Shown here: piece after piece, positions 55,937 to 63,594 of the stretch
Numbering within the stretch: the stretch's first letter is position 1
How the letters are laid out: the number at the start of each line of letters is the position of its first letter
Assembly: GCA_029968055.1 (NCBI GenBank)
Contig: JASCNX010000005.1
Coordinates: 372,001 to 436,000 of the forward strand
DNA length: 64,000 bases
Reading direction: 5' to 3'
DNA from: Xenophilus aerolatus
GTDB lineage: Bacteria; Pseudomonadota; Gammaproteobacteria; Burkholderiales; Burkholderiaceae_C
Notes under the pieces: model-generated
The model's input: the letters and a program-made list of their open reading frames with translations, nothing else
Database searches by the model: none
What the model was told of the DNA's origin: nothing
Position numbers and translations under genes: made by a program

Positions 55937-56928
55937 CGACACCGACACGCCGCTGGACGCGGCCCCTCGCGCTGGGCGCATTGGCCGTGGCCGCCGCCCT
56001 GGGCAGCGGCCTGGCGGCAGCACAGGCTTTTCCGGCTGCCAAGCCCATCCGCCTCGTCGTGGGCTATCCGCCCGGCGGCGGCATCGACTTCGCGGCCCGC
56101 ACGGTGCAGGTGCCGATGCAGGAGGCGCTCAAACAGCAGATCGTGGTCGACTACAAGCCGGGCGCGAGCGGCATGATCGCCGCCACCGAACTCGCGCGCC
56201 AGCCGGCCGACGGCTACACGCTGCTGCTGGCCAACACGGGGCCGTTCGCCATCGCGCCTTACCTGCAGTCCAAGCCGCCCTACGACCCCATCAGGCAGTT
56301 CACCTACATCGGCCAGATCAGCCAGGGCAGCTACATCGCCGTGACGCGGCCCGACCATCCGGCGAAGAATCTCAAGGAGTTCGTGGCCTGGGCCAAGCAG
56401 CAGGGCGGCAAGGTGAACTTCGCCTCGGGCGGCAACGGCACCTCGACCCACCTCAACGGCGAGTTGATGAACCAGGTCGCGGGGCTGGACATGACGCATG
56501 TGCCCTACAAAGGCAGCGCGCCCGCGGTGCAGGATCTGATCGGCGGGCAGACGCAGATCCTCATCGACGCCGGCAGCGTGCTGCTGCCGCAGGTCAAGGG
56601 CGGCAAGCTCAAGGCACTGGCTGTCACGGGTCCGAAGCGCGATCCCCAACTGCCCGACGTGCCGACGGTCGGGGAACTGGGTCTGGGCGGCATGGAGTCG
56701 GTGGGTTTCCAGGGCCTGGTCGGCCCGGCCGGCATGCCGAAGGACGTGGTGGAGCGCCTCTCGGCCGAACTCGCCAGGGCGCTCGCGCAGCCCGACGTGC
56801 AGACCAAGTTCGCCACCGCGGGTGCCGAGGTGCACCCGCTCGGCCCGGCGGAGTTTTCGGCCTTCGTGAAGGCCGACAACGAGAAGTGGGCCAAGCTGAT
56901 TCGCGAACGCAAGCTGCAACTCGATTGA
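55933..56928 (+). CDS. Bug-type (TTT family) periplasmic solute receptor
   Basis: A 331-residue receptor with signal peptide ending AAAQAFPAAKPIRLVVGYPPGGGIDFAARTV, the Bug signature. DFASGGNGTSTHLNGELM-type hinge region and YKGSAPAVQDLIGGQTQ are conserved. AGGAGACG lies just before the ATG at 55933. It overlaps DUF72 and lies 8 bases before the next Bug gene. The ligand is not known. Confidence 0.89.
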   Translation: MTTPTRRWTRPLALGALAVAAALGSGLAAAQAFPAAKPIRLVVGYPPGGGIDFAARTVQVPMQEALKQQIVVDYKPGASGMIAATELARQPADGYTLLLANTGPFAIAPYLQSKPPYDPIRQFTYIGQISQGSYIAVTRPDHPAKNLKEFVAWAKQQGGKVNFASGGNGTSTHLNGELMNQVAGLDMTHVPYKGSAPAVQDLIGGQTQILIDAGSVLLPQVKGGKLKALAVTGPKRDPQLPDVPTVGELGLGGMESVGFQGLVGPAGMPKDVVERLSAELARALAQPDVQTKFATAGAEVHPLGPAEFSAFVKADNEKWAKLIRERKLQLD

Positions 56929-56936
56929 CCGAACAC

Positions 56937-57935
56937 ATGAACACGTCGACTGACACGGGCCGGCGGCCCTTTCTGCGGGCGGCGCTCGGCCTCGCCGCCC
57001 TGGGCGCCGCGGGCCTGATGCGCCCGGTGCTTGCGCAGGAGCTGCCCAGAACCCTCCGCCTGGTCGTGGCCTACCCGGCGGGCGGTGTGAGCGACGTGGT
57101 GGCCCGTGCCCTGGCCGACCGCCTGGCCGCACAGATGGGCAACACGGTGATCGTCGACAACCGCGCCGGAGCCAGCGGCGCGATCGGCATGGACGTGGTG
57201 GCCAAGGCCGCACCCGACGGCGCGACGCTGGGCTTCGCGGCCATCAGCCCGCTGGTGCTGAGCCCGCACCTTGGCAAGCTGCCCTACGACCCGTTGCGCG
57301 ACGTGGCGCCGGTGGCCAGCGTGATGTATTCGCCCGTGCTCCTGCTGGCGACGCCGGCCAGCACCAGCGCGGACTTCGCGGCGCTGATGGACGTCGCCCG
57401 CGCGCAGCCCGGGGCCGTGCGCTGGGCCACCTCAGGGCCGGCGTCGCTGGGCCACATCATGCTGGAGCAGTTGCGCGCCGCCGCGCGGGTGGACATCACG
57501 CACATCCCGTACAAGGGCGGCGGCCAGCAGATGAACGATGCGCTCTCGGGCCAGTTCGAGGTGCTGTCGACCAACGCAGGGCCGGCCGTGGCGGCGCAGA
57601 TCCAGGCCGGCAAGCTGCGGCCGCTGGCGGTGGGTGCGCCGGCGCGGCTCGACACGCTGCCGCAGGTGCCGACGCTGGCGGAGCTGGGCTACCGTGCAGC
57701 CAACCTGTCGTCGCAGTTCGGCGTCTTCGCGCCGGCCGCGCTGCCGCCCGCACTGGTGGCGCGCTACAACGCCGAGATCAACAAGGCCCTGGCCAGCCCG
57801 GAGCTGCGCGCCAAGCTCACGGCCACCGACAACGTGCCCACCGGCGGTAGCCCCAGCGATTTCGCCCGCGAGATCCTGGCGGAATACGAGAGCAACGGCC
57901 GCATCATCCGGGCCGCCGGCATCAAGGCCGACTAG
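56937..57935 (+). CDS. Bug-type (TTT family) periplasmic solute receptor with Tat-like signal
   Basis: A 332-residue receptor. The N-terminus TGRRPFLRAALGLAALGAAGL carries a twin-arginine-like motif, unlike the two other Bug proteins, and is followed by LRLVVAYPAGGVSDVVARAL. Ligand-domain motifs YKGGGQQMNDALSGQFEVL are present. It lies 8 bases after its paralogue, so one transcript would make two receptors, but the low similarity suggests different ligands. Confidence 0.88.
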   Translation: MNTSTDTGRRPFLRAALGLAALGAAGLMRPVLAQELPRTLRLVVAYPAGGVSDVVARALADRLAAQMGNTVIVDNRAGASGAIGMDVVAKAAPDGATLGFAAISPLVLSPHLGKLPYDPLRDVAPVASVMYSPVLLLATPASTSADFAALMDVARAQPGAVRWATSGPASLGHIMLEQLRAAARVDITHIPYKGGGQQMNDALSGQFEVLSTNAGPAVAAQIQAGKLRPLAVGAPARLDTLPQVPTLAELGYRAANLSSQFGVFAPAALPPALVARYNAEINKALASPELRAKLTATDNVPTGGSPSDFAREILAEYESNGRIIRAAGIKAD

Positions 57936-57960
57936 CGGGGCAGGGCGGCCGCCCGGCAGC

Positions 57961-57989
57961 TTGCGGCCGACCTCAGCCTACCTTATAGT
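57961..57989 (+). promoter_or_regulatory. Promoter of the TetR gene
   Basis: TTGCGG (57961-57966), 17 bases, then TATAGT (57984-57989), which ends 6 bases before the ATG at 57996. Transcription would begin near the ATG. No SD is present. Confidence 0.5.
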
Positions 57990-57994
57990 AGGCT
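57975..57994. promoter_or_regulatory. TetR autoregulatory operator (palindrome over the -10)
   Basis: AGCCTAC (57975-57981) is a perfect inverted repeat of GTAGGCT (57988-57994) with a 6-base centre, covering the -10 and ending one base before the ATG. Binding there would stop transcription of the TetR gene. Confidence 0.65.
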
Positions 57995-57995
57995 G

Positions 57996-58559
57996 ATGGC
58001 GACCGGCAATTCCTCCGCTTTCAGCACGCGCGACGAGATCCTGCGCGTCGGGCGCGAGCTGGTGCAAACGCGCTCGTACCTGGGCTTCAGCTTCCAGGAC
58101 GTGGCCGACGCGGTCGGGGTGCGCAAGGCGAGCCTCTACCACCACTTCCCGACCAAGGAGGCGCTGGGCATCGAGGTGCTGAAGGAGGCCGCGCAGGCCT
58201 TCGACGCCTGGGCCGCGCGCCGGGCCGGCGTGCCGGCCGAGCGGCTGGACGCGTACTTCCGCATGTACCGCAACGGCCTGCAGGCCGGGTCGGCCGTCTG
58301 CCCCGCGGGGGCGCTCGTGCCGGGCTGGGCCTGCATCAACGAGGAGCTGCAGGCGACGGTGCAGGGCCTGCGCCGGGCGCAGGTGCGCTGGCTTGCCGGC
58401 GTGCTGGGCGAACTGGGCCGCGATGCGGCGCTCGCCGAGCGGCAGGCGGCCTGGATCTACGCGACCTGTCAGGGTGCCCTCATCACGGCCCGCATGAGCG
58501 GGCGCGTGCGCGATTTCGACGAGGTGACCGCCCAGCTGCGCGCGGTGCTGCTGGACTGA
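57996..58559 (+). CDS. TetR/AcrR family transcriptional regulator
   Basis: A 187-residue regulator. The N-terminal HTH is STRDEILRVGRELVQTRSYLGFSFQDVADAVGVRKASLYHHFPTKEALG; the C-terminal ligand domain contains VCPAGALVPGW, as in YxaF/LmrA-like members. Its own promoter has a palindromic operator. It is followed by a terminator and the thiolase gene, which has a palindrome with similar half-sites. The ligand may be an acyl-CoA, by context only. Confidence 0.88.
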   Translation: MATGNSSAFSTRDEILRVGRELVQTRSYLGFSFQDVADAVGVRKASLYHHFPTKEALGIEVLKEAAQAFDAWAARRAGVPAERLDAYFRMYRNGLQAGSAVCPAGALVPGWACINEELQATVQGLRRAQVRWLAGVLGELGRDAALAERQAAWIYATCQGALITARMSGRVRDFDEVTAQLRAVLLD

Positions 58560-58575
58560 AGCACCGTTTTTCGTG

Positions 58576-58602
58576 GGGCATGCGTCGCATGCCCTTTTCT
58601 TT
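58576..58602 (+). terminator. Intrinsic terminator after the TetR gene
   Basis: GGGCATGC (58576-58583) pairs with GCATGCCC (58587-58594) across GTC, followed by TTTTCTTT. It separates the TetR gene from the thiolase gene, so the latter needs its own promoter. Confidence 0.8.
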
Positions 58603-58611
58603 GGCCGGAAA

Positions 58612-58633
58612 GACTACCGATCGGTAGGTAGTC
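58612..58633. promoter_or_regulatory. Nested palindrome upstream of the thiolase gene
   Basis: CTACCGATCGGTAG (58614-58627) is a perfect 14-base palindrome, and the outer GACTACC (58612-58618) and GGTAGTC (58627-58633) form a second pair. The half-site CTACC/GGTAG resembles the TetR operator at 57975. It may be the operator controlling the thiolase operon. Confidence 0.6.
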
Positions 58634-58652
58634 CATGCAAGGAGATCGATCC

Positions 58653-59786
58653 ATGAAAGCCCTCATCAGCGCCTACGCCCGCTCACCTTTCCATTTCGCC
58701 CGCAAGGGCCGGCTCGCCGAGGTGCGGCCCGACACGCTGGCGGCCGAAGTCGTCAAGGGCCTGCTCGCCCGCACCGACCTCGACCCGGCGCTGCTGGAGG
58801 ACGTGATCCTCGGCTGCGCCTACCCCGAGGCGGCGCAGGGCAACAACCTGGCGCGCATCGTCGGCCTGCTGGCCGGTCTGCCCGAAGCGGTGGGCGGCAT
58901 GACGGTCAACCGCTTCTGCGGCTCGTCGATGCAGGCGGTGCACATCGCTGCGGCGCAGATCGAGGCCGGAATGGGCGAGGCCTTTCTCTGCGTGGGCGTC
59001 GAGTCGATGACGATGGTGCCGCAGGGCGGCTTCAATTTCTCGCCCAACCCGGAGTTGCTGGCCAACACCGCCGCCTACCTCTCGATGGGCGAAACGGCCG
59101 AGAACGTGGCCGAGCGCTGGCAGGTGAGCCGTGCCGACCAGGAGCTGCTGGCACTGCAGTCGCACCAGAAGGCCGCCCGGGCGCGCGACGAAGGGCGGCT
59201 GGCTGCCGAGATCGTCCCCATCCGCCTGCCCGACGGCGAATTCGTCGATGCCGACGGCTGCATCCGCCCCGGCACCACGCTGGAGGCGCTGGCCGGACTC
59301 AAGCCCGTCTTCCGGCCCGACGGCGTGGTGACGGCAGGCACCTCGTCGCCGCTGACCGACGGCGCGGCCGCGGTGCTGGTGACCAGCGACGACTTCGCGG
59401 CGCGGCACGGCCTGGCGCCGCTGGCGCGGGTGCGCAGCTTCGCCACCGTGGGGGTCGATCCGGCCGTCATGGGCATCGGCCCGATCCCGGCCACGCGCAA
59501 GGCGCTGGCCCGCGCGGGCCTTGCGGTCGACCAACTCGACGTGGTGGAGATCAACGAGGCCTTCTCCTCGCAGGCACTGGCCTGCATCCGCGACCTGGGC
59601 CTGGACCCGGCGACCGTGAACATCGACGGCGGCGGCCTGGCGATCGGGCATCCGCTGGGCGCGACGGGCGCGCGCATCACCGGCAAGGCCGCCGCGCTGC
59701 TGGCACGCGAGAAGGGGCGCTATGCACTGTCGACCCAGTGCATCGGCGGCGGGCAGGGCATCGCAACGGTGCTCGAGCGGCCCTGA
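58653..59786 (+). CDS. Thiolase (acetyl-CoA acyltransferase)
   Basis: A 377-residue thiolase cleaving or making 3-ketoacyl-CoA. The nucleophile Cys is in NRFCGSSMQAVH (about 87-98), the His in GHPLGATGAR, and the second Cys in STQCIGGGQG near the C-terminus. The ATG at 58653 has AAGGAG 8 bases upstream. It is likely part of fatty acid or aromatic acid beta-oxidation; the MaoC gene downstream supports this. It is slightly shorter than the usual 390. Confidence 0.92.
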   Translation: MKALISAYARSPFHFARKGRLAEVRPDTLAAEVVKGLLARTDLDPALLEDVILGCAYPEAAQGNNLARIVGLLAGLPEAVGGMTVNRFCGSSMQAVHIAAAQIEAGMGEAFLCVGVESMTMVPQGGFNFSPNPELLANTAAYLSMGETAENVAERWQVSRADQELLALQSHQKAARARDEGRLAAEIVPIRLPDGEFVDADGCIRPGTTLEALAGLKPVFRPDGVVTAGTSSPLTDGAAAVLVTSDDFAARHGLAPLARVRSFATVGVDPAVMGIGPIPATRKALARAGLAVDQLDVVEINEAFSSQALACIRDLGLDPATVNIDGGGLAIGHPLGATGARITGKAAALLAREKGRYALSTQCIGGGQGIATVLERP

Positions 59787-59810
59787 GCGCCTGGCCTTGC
59801 GCCCAAGCCG

Positions 59811-59833
59811 GCCCGCGGTGGCGCGCCGCGGGC
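59811..59833 (+). other. Hairpin between thiolase and MaoC genes
   Basis: GCCCGCGG (59811-59818) pairs with CCGCGGGC (59826-59833) over a 7-base loop. No T-run follows, so it may attenuate read-through or protect the thiolase message. Confidence 0.4.
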
Positions 59834-59877
59834 TATCGTTGCGCCTGTCAGCCACACATCACACGGAGCTTTCTGCC

Positions 59878-60342
59878 ATGAGCGATGCCAGCACGCCGCG
59901 CCTGTACCTCGAAGACCTCCACGTCGGCGACCGCTTCACCAGCGGCGAGCATGCGCTCGACACGGCGCAGATCATTGCCTTCGCGCGCGAATTCGATCCG
60001 CAACCCTTCCACACCGATCCGCAGAAGGCCGAGCACACCTTCTTCCGCGGCCTGGCCGCGAGCGGCTGGCACACGGCGGCGCTGACGATGAAGCTGCTGG
60101 TCGAGAGCGGCATCCCGCTGGCCGACGGCATCATCGGCTCGGGTGGCGAGGTGGCCTGGCCGCAACCCACGCGGCCGGATGACGTGCTGCATGTGGAGAG
60201 CGAGGTGATGGAGATCATTCCCTCGCGCTCGAAGCCCGAGCGCGGCATGGTCGTGATGCGCTGCGAGACGCGCAACCAGCGCGGCGAGCTGCTGCAGCGC
60301 TTCTCGCCGAAGATGGTGGTGTCGCGCCGGCCGAAGGCCTGA
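59878..60342 (+). CDS. MaoC-like hotdog-fold hydratase
   Basis: A 154-residue MaoC family protein, single hotdog fold. The hydratase 2 motif is seen as FAREFDPQPFHTDPQKAEHTFF (Asp and His) with GLAASGWHTAAL. It likely hydrates an enoyl-CoA-type substrate. GGAG lies 8-9 bases before the ATG at 59878. It follows the thiolase by 91 bases in the same direction. Confidence 0.88.
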   Translation: MSDASTPRLYLEDLHVGDRFTSGEHALDTAQIIAFAREFDPQPFHTDPQKAEHTFFRGLAASGWHTAALTMKLLVESGIPLADGIIGSGGEVAWPQPTRPDDVLHVESEVMEIIPSRSKPERGMVVMRCETRNQRGELLQRFSPKMVVSRRPKA

Positions 60343-60348
60343 GACGGT

Positions 60349-61167
60349 TCAGGCCGGCTGCTGCAGGGCCTGCAGTTCCTCGTCGCTGAACCCGGCCTTC
60401 GCCCGCGCCTCGAGATTGAACGGCGGCTTCAGCCGCGGTGCCTCGTGGCGGCGGTACAGCACGCGGTAGTGCGCCAGCGCGTCGAGCCCGTCGCGCGCGC
60501 ACAGCCAGGCGTACCAGTGGTTGCCGATGGCCACGTGGCCGATCTCGTCGCGCAGGATGATGTCCAGGATCTCCACCGCGCGCAGTGCGTCGGGCGTGTT
60601 CACCCGGCGCAGCTTGGCCTGGATGAGCGGCGTGGCGTCGAGCCCGCGCGCCTCCAGCGTGCGTGGCACCAGGGCCATGCGGGCGACCACGTCGTCCTTC
60701 GTCTTCTCGCACATGGTCCACAGGCCATCGTGGCCCGGGAAGTCGCCGTAGCGCCAACCCATCGTCTGCAGATGGGCATGGATCAACGTGAAGTGGTAGG
60801 CCTCTTCGTCGGCCACGCGCAGCCAGTCGCGGTAGTAGGCCGCCGGCATGCCGTCGTAGCGCCACATCGCGTCGAGCGCGAGGTTGATGGCGTTGAACTC
60901 GATGTGGCAGATCGAGTGGACCAGCGCCGCGCGGCCTTCGTCGGTGAAGGGCGAGCGCGTCGGCACCTCGGTGGCCGACACCCGCACGGGCCGTGCCGGC
61001 CGGCCGGGCACGCCCGCGTCGTCGCCTGCGTCGCGCACGGCGGCGCACCACGACGCGTCGGCGATCGTTGCGGTGGCCGCCTGCGCGGCCAGGGCCCGCG
61101 TCGCGGCCACTTTTTCTTCCGGGTCGGCAAGGCGGAGCGCATGCAGCGCACGCGGGCGGGGGTGCAT
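60349..61167 (-). CDS. DUF455 family ferritin-like protein
   Basis: A 272-residue protein with a ferritin-like diiron fold. Metal-ligand candidates are in HIEFNAINLALDAMWRY, RVADEEAYHFTLIHAHL and RDEIGHVAIGNHW. The role is unknown; related proteins include tRNA-modifying diiron enzymes. The start is fixed by ATG 61167, which follows a TAGAAT on the minus strand by 7 bases. Confidence 0.84.
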   Translation of the reverse strand: MHPRPRALHALRLADPEEKVAATRALAAQAATATIADASWCAAVRDAGDDAGVPGRPARPVRVSATEVPTRSPFTDEGRAALVHSICHIEFNAINLALDAMWRYDGMPAAYYRDWLRVADEEAYHFTLIHAHLQTMGWRYGDFPGHDGLWTMCEKTKDDVVARMALVPRTLEARGLDATPLIQAKLRRVNTPDALRAVEILDIILRDEIGHVAIGNHWYAWLCARDGLDALAHYRVLYRRHEAPRLKPPFNLEARAKAGFSDEELQALQQPA

Positions 61168-61170
61168 CCC

Positions 61171-61180
61171 TACAATTCTA
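61171..61180. promoter_or_regulatory. Overlapping divergent -10 elements
   Basis: TACAAT (61171-61176, plus) and TAGAAT (61180-61175, minus) share two bases. The minus one ends 7 bases before the DUF455 ATG at 61167; the plus one could serve the carbonic-anhydrase-like gene, whose ATG is 85 bases further on. Confidence 0.45.
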
Positions 61181-61261
61181 GGGACCGCATCGCCGGCGGC
61201 CCTGCGCCCGTGCGGTGCGCGCCTTCATCCCCCACATCCGAACACGCTGGAGACTCCCCCG

Positions 61262-61786
61262 ATGGCCCTGTATGAACTCGACGGCGTCGCGCCGCAACTC
61301 GCCGCCGGCGCCTGGGTGGCCGACAGCGCCCAGGTCATCGGCAACGTGAAGATGGACGTGGACAGCAGCGTCTGGTTCGGCGCCGTGCTGCGCGGCGACA
61401 CCGAGACGCTCACGATCGGCCGCAACAGCAACATCCAGGACTTGTCGGTGCTGCACGCCGACGTCGGCTGCCCGCTGACCATCGGCGAGAACGTGACGGT
61501 GGGCCACCAGGTCATGCTGCATGGCTGCACGATCGGCGACAACTCGCTCATCGGCATCCAGGCGGTGGTCTTGAACAACGCGAGGATCGGCCGCAACTGC
61601 ATCGTCGGCGCCGGCAGCGTGGTGACGGAGGGCAAGGAGTTCCCGGACAACTCCCTCATCATCGGCGCGCCCGCCAAGGTGGTGCGCACGCTCGACGAGG
61701 CGGCCGCCGCCAAGCTGCGCCAGAGCGCGGAGCATTACGTGGATAACGCCCGGCGCTTCGCCTCGGGCCTGAAAAAGATCTCTTGA
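61262..61786 (+). CDS. Gamma-carbonic-anhydrase-like left-handed beta-helix protein
   Basis: A 174-residue hexapeptide-repeat protein of the gamma-CA/PaaY/YrdA group. Putative zinc ligands are the three His in SVLHADVG, TVGHQVMLHGC. The ring of repeats is GNVKM...GRNSNIQDLS...GENVTVG...GDNSLIG...GRNCIVGAG. Whether it hydrates CO2 or acts on another substrate is open. Confidence 0.9.
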   Translation: MALYELDGVAPQLAAGAWVADSAQVIGNVKMDVDSSVWFGAVLRGDTETLTIGRNSNIQDLSVLHADVGCPLTIGENVTVGHQVMLHGCTIGDNSLIGIQAVVLNNARIGRNCIVGAGSVVTEGKEFPDNSLIIGAPAKVVRTLDEAAAAKLRQSAEHYVDNARRFASGLKKIS

Positions 61787-61863
61787 ATGAAGTTCGCTCG
61801 CTGTTTCTCCCCCGTTTCCCTTCTCAAGGCACCTGCGGAACCGGCTTGGCCGGGCCGCTGCGT

Positions 61864-61883
61864 GCGCCCCCTCGAGGGGGCGC
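61864..61883. repeat. REP-like palindrome with CCCCCTCGAGGGGG core
   Basis: GCGCCCCCTC (61864-61873) is a perfect inverted repeat of GAGGGGGCGC (61874-61883). It lies in the gap before hslO, with a conserved-looking flank (GGCACCTGCGGAACCGGCTTGGC at about 61830, in part). Such intergenic palindromes are common in Comamonadaceae genomes. Confidence 0.7.
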
Positions 61884-61910
61884 GCCGAGGGCGCATGGGG
61901 GTGTAAGGCG

Positions 61911-62897
61911 ATGTCCGAACTGCATACCTTTCTTTTCGATGGCCTTCCCGTGCGCGGCATGGTGGTCAGGCTCGACCAGGCCTGGCAGGAGGTGCTGGCG
62001 CGCCGCGCCTCCAACACCCACACGGGCGCCTACCCGCAACCGGTGGCCGAGCTGCTGGGCGAGATGACGGCCGCCGCCACGCTGATGCAGGCCAACATCA
62101 AGTTCAAGGGTTCGCTGATCCTGCAGATCTTCGGCGACGGGCCGGTGAAGGTCGCGGTGGCCGAGGCGCAGCCCGACCTGGGCGTGCGCACCACGGCCAG
62201 CGTGGTCGGCGAGATCGCGGCCGACGCCGGCCTGCCGGACCTGGTCAACGTGGGCAACAAGGGCCGCTGCGCCATCACGCTCGACCCCAAGGACCGCCTG
62301 CCCGGCCAGCAGCCCTACCAGGGCGTGGTGCCGCTCTTCGGCGACCGCGGCGAGAAGCTGGGCAAGCTCAGCGACGTGCTGCAGCACTACATGCTGCAAA
62401 GCGAGCAGCTCGACACCACGCTGGTGCTGGCGGCCGACGACAAGGTGGCGGCGGGCCTGCTGATCCAGCGCCTGCCGGTGACCGGCGAGGGCAACCTCGC
62501 TGGCGGCACGGCGCGCGCCAACGAAGACGACATCGGCCTGAACGAGGACTACAACCGCATCGCCACGCTGGCCGCCAGCCTGACGCGCGAGGAACTGCTC
62601 ACGCTCGACGTCGAGACCATCCTGCGGCGCCTCTTCTGGGAAGAGAAGCTGCTGCGCTTCGAGCCGCGCAGCGGCATGCTGGGCCCGCACTTCGCCTGCA
62701 CCTGCAGCCGCGAACGCGTGACCAACATGCTGCGCGGGCTGGGCCGGGACGAGGCCGAAAGCATCCTGGCCGAGCGCGGCAACATCGAGGTGGGCTGCGA
62801 CTTCTGCGGCAAGCAGTACCGCTTCGACCCGGTCGATGCGGCACAGATCTTCACCTCGCCCGGCGACCAGATGCCGGGCAGCAGCGTCGTGCAGTGA
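61911..62897 (+). CDS. hslO: Redox-regulated chaperone Hsp33
   Basis: A 328-residue holdase, activated by oxidation. The zinc-binding Cys are in the CTC (CxC) segment of HFACTCSRERV and in CDFC of VGCDFCGKQYRF, near residues 270 and 305. The N-terminal half starts MSELHTFLFDGLPVRGMVVRL. The ATG at 61911 has AAGG in GTGTAAGGCG upstream. A REP-like palindrome lies just before it. Confidence 0.95.
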   Translation: MSELHTFLFDGLPVRGMVVRLDQAWQEVLARRASNTHTGAYPQPVAELLGEMTAAATLMQANIKFKGSLILQIFGDGPVKVAVAEAQPDLGVRTTASVVGEIAADAGLPDLVNVGNKGRCAITLDPKDRLPGQQPYQGVVPLFGDRGEKLGKLSDVLQHYMLQSEQLDTTLVLAADDKVAAGLLIQRLPVTGEGNLAGGTARANEDDIGLNEDYNRIATLAASLTREELLTLDVETILRRLFWEEKLLRFEPRSGMLGPHFACTCSRERVTNMLRGLGRDEAESILAERGNIEVGCDFCGKQYRFDPVDAAQIFTSPGDQMPGSSVVQ

Positions 62898-62916
62898 AGG
62901 TGGCGCCGGCGGGCGC

Positions 62917-63594
62917 TCAGCCGTTGCGGCCCGCCAGCAGATCGGTGAAGAGGCGGTGCTCGCACCTCGGGTCGGAGCACTTCTCGCACGGCCAGTTCCA
63001 CGCCGGCGATTCGGATCCCTTTCGCCCCGGGGCGCCCGTCCGCTCCGCGCGGTCGGCCATGGCATTGATCGCATTCCAGGCGTTGGCGAGCCGTTCGGGC
63101 CCGCTGCCATGCACCACCGCGTAGGGCACGCCGCCCCGCGCCAGGGCCGCGCGAACCCGCGCATCCACCGGTTCGCGCACGTGCGGCCCATCGCGCTGCA
63201 GGCCGTCGGCCACCCAGGGCAGGTCGAGCGCGGTGAGCAGGGTGAGGGTGCAGCGCCGCTGGGCCGCGAGCGCCGCGTCGTAGAGCGAGCGGTCGTCGAA
63301 GAGCAGGTCGCTGTAGACGGCCGTCATGAGGGCCGTGGTGTCGGCCACGGCCACGCCGGCCGCTGCGGCGACGGCGATGCGGTGGGTCTGCTCGTCGGCG
63401 ATGGCGGCCTGTTCGTCGGGCCGGGGGGTGCGGCCCTCGCGGTCGCACCACTCGCGCAGGTATTCGCCCACGAGGCTGGTGCCGACACCGCGTGCCTGCA
63501 GGCGTGCCGTGAGCGCGCGCGCCAGCTCGGTCTTGCCGGTGCTCTCGGCACCGAGCACCGCGATCACGCAGCCGGCGGGCAGGCGCGGCGTCAT
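62917..63594 (-). CDS. NadR-like P-loop kinase, probable nicotinamide riboside kinase
   Basis: A 225-residue kinase with Walker A GAESTGKTELARAL (about 14-27), Glu in VGEYLREWCD, DTTALMTAVYSDLLFDD and a lid region, typical of the NRK domain of NadR. There is no adenylyltransferase domain. A C-terminal tail holds CEKCSDPRCEH, a possible zinc site. It overlaps pnuC by 4 bases (stop at 63591 and start at 63594), so transport and phosphorylation of nicotinamide riboside are coupled. Confidence 0.83.
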   Translation of the reverse strand: MTPRLPAGCVIAVLGAESTGKTELARALTARLQARGVGTSLVGEYLREWCDREGRTPRPDEQAAIADEQTHRIAVAAAAGVAVADTTALMTAVYSDLLFDDRSLYDAALAAQRRCTLTLLTALDLPWVADGLQRDGPHVREPVDARVRAALARGGVPYAVVHGSGPERLANAWNAINAMADRAERTGAPGRKGSESPAWNWPCEKCSDPRCEHRLFTDLLAGRNG

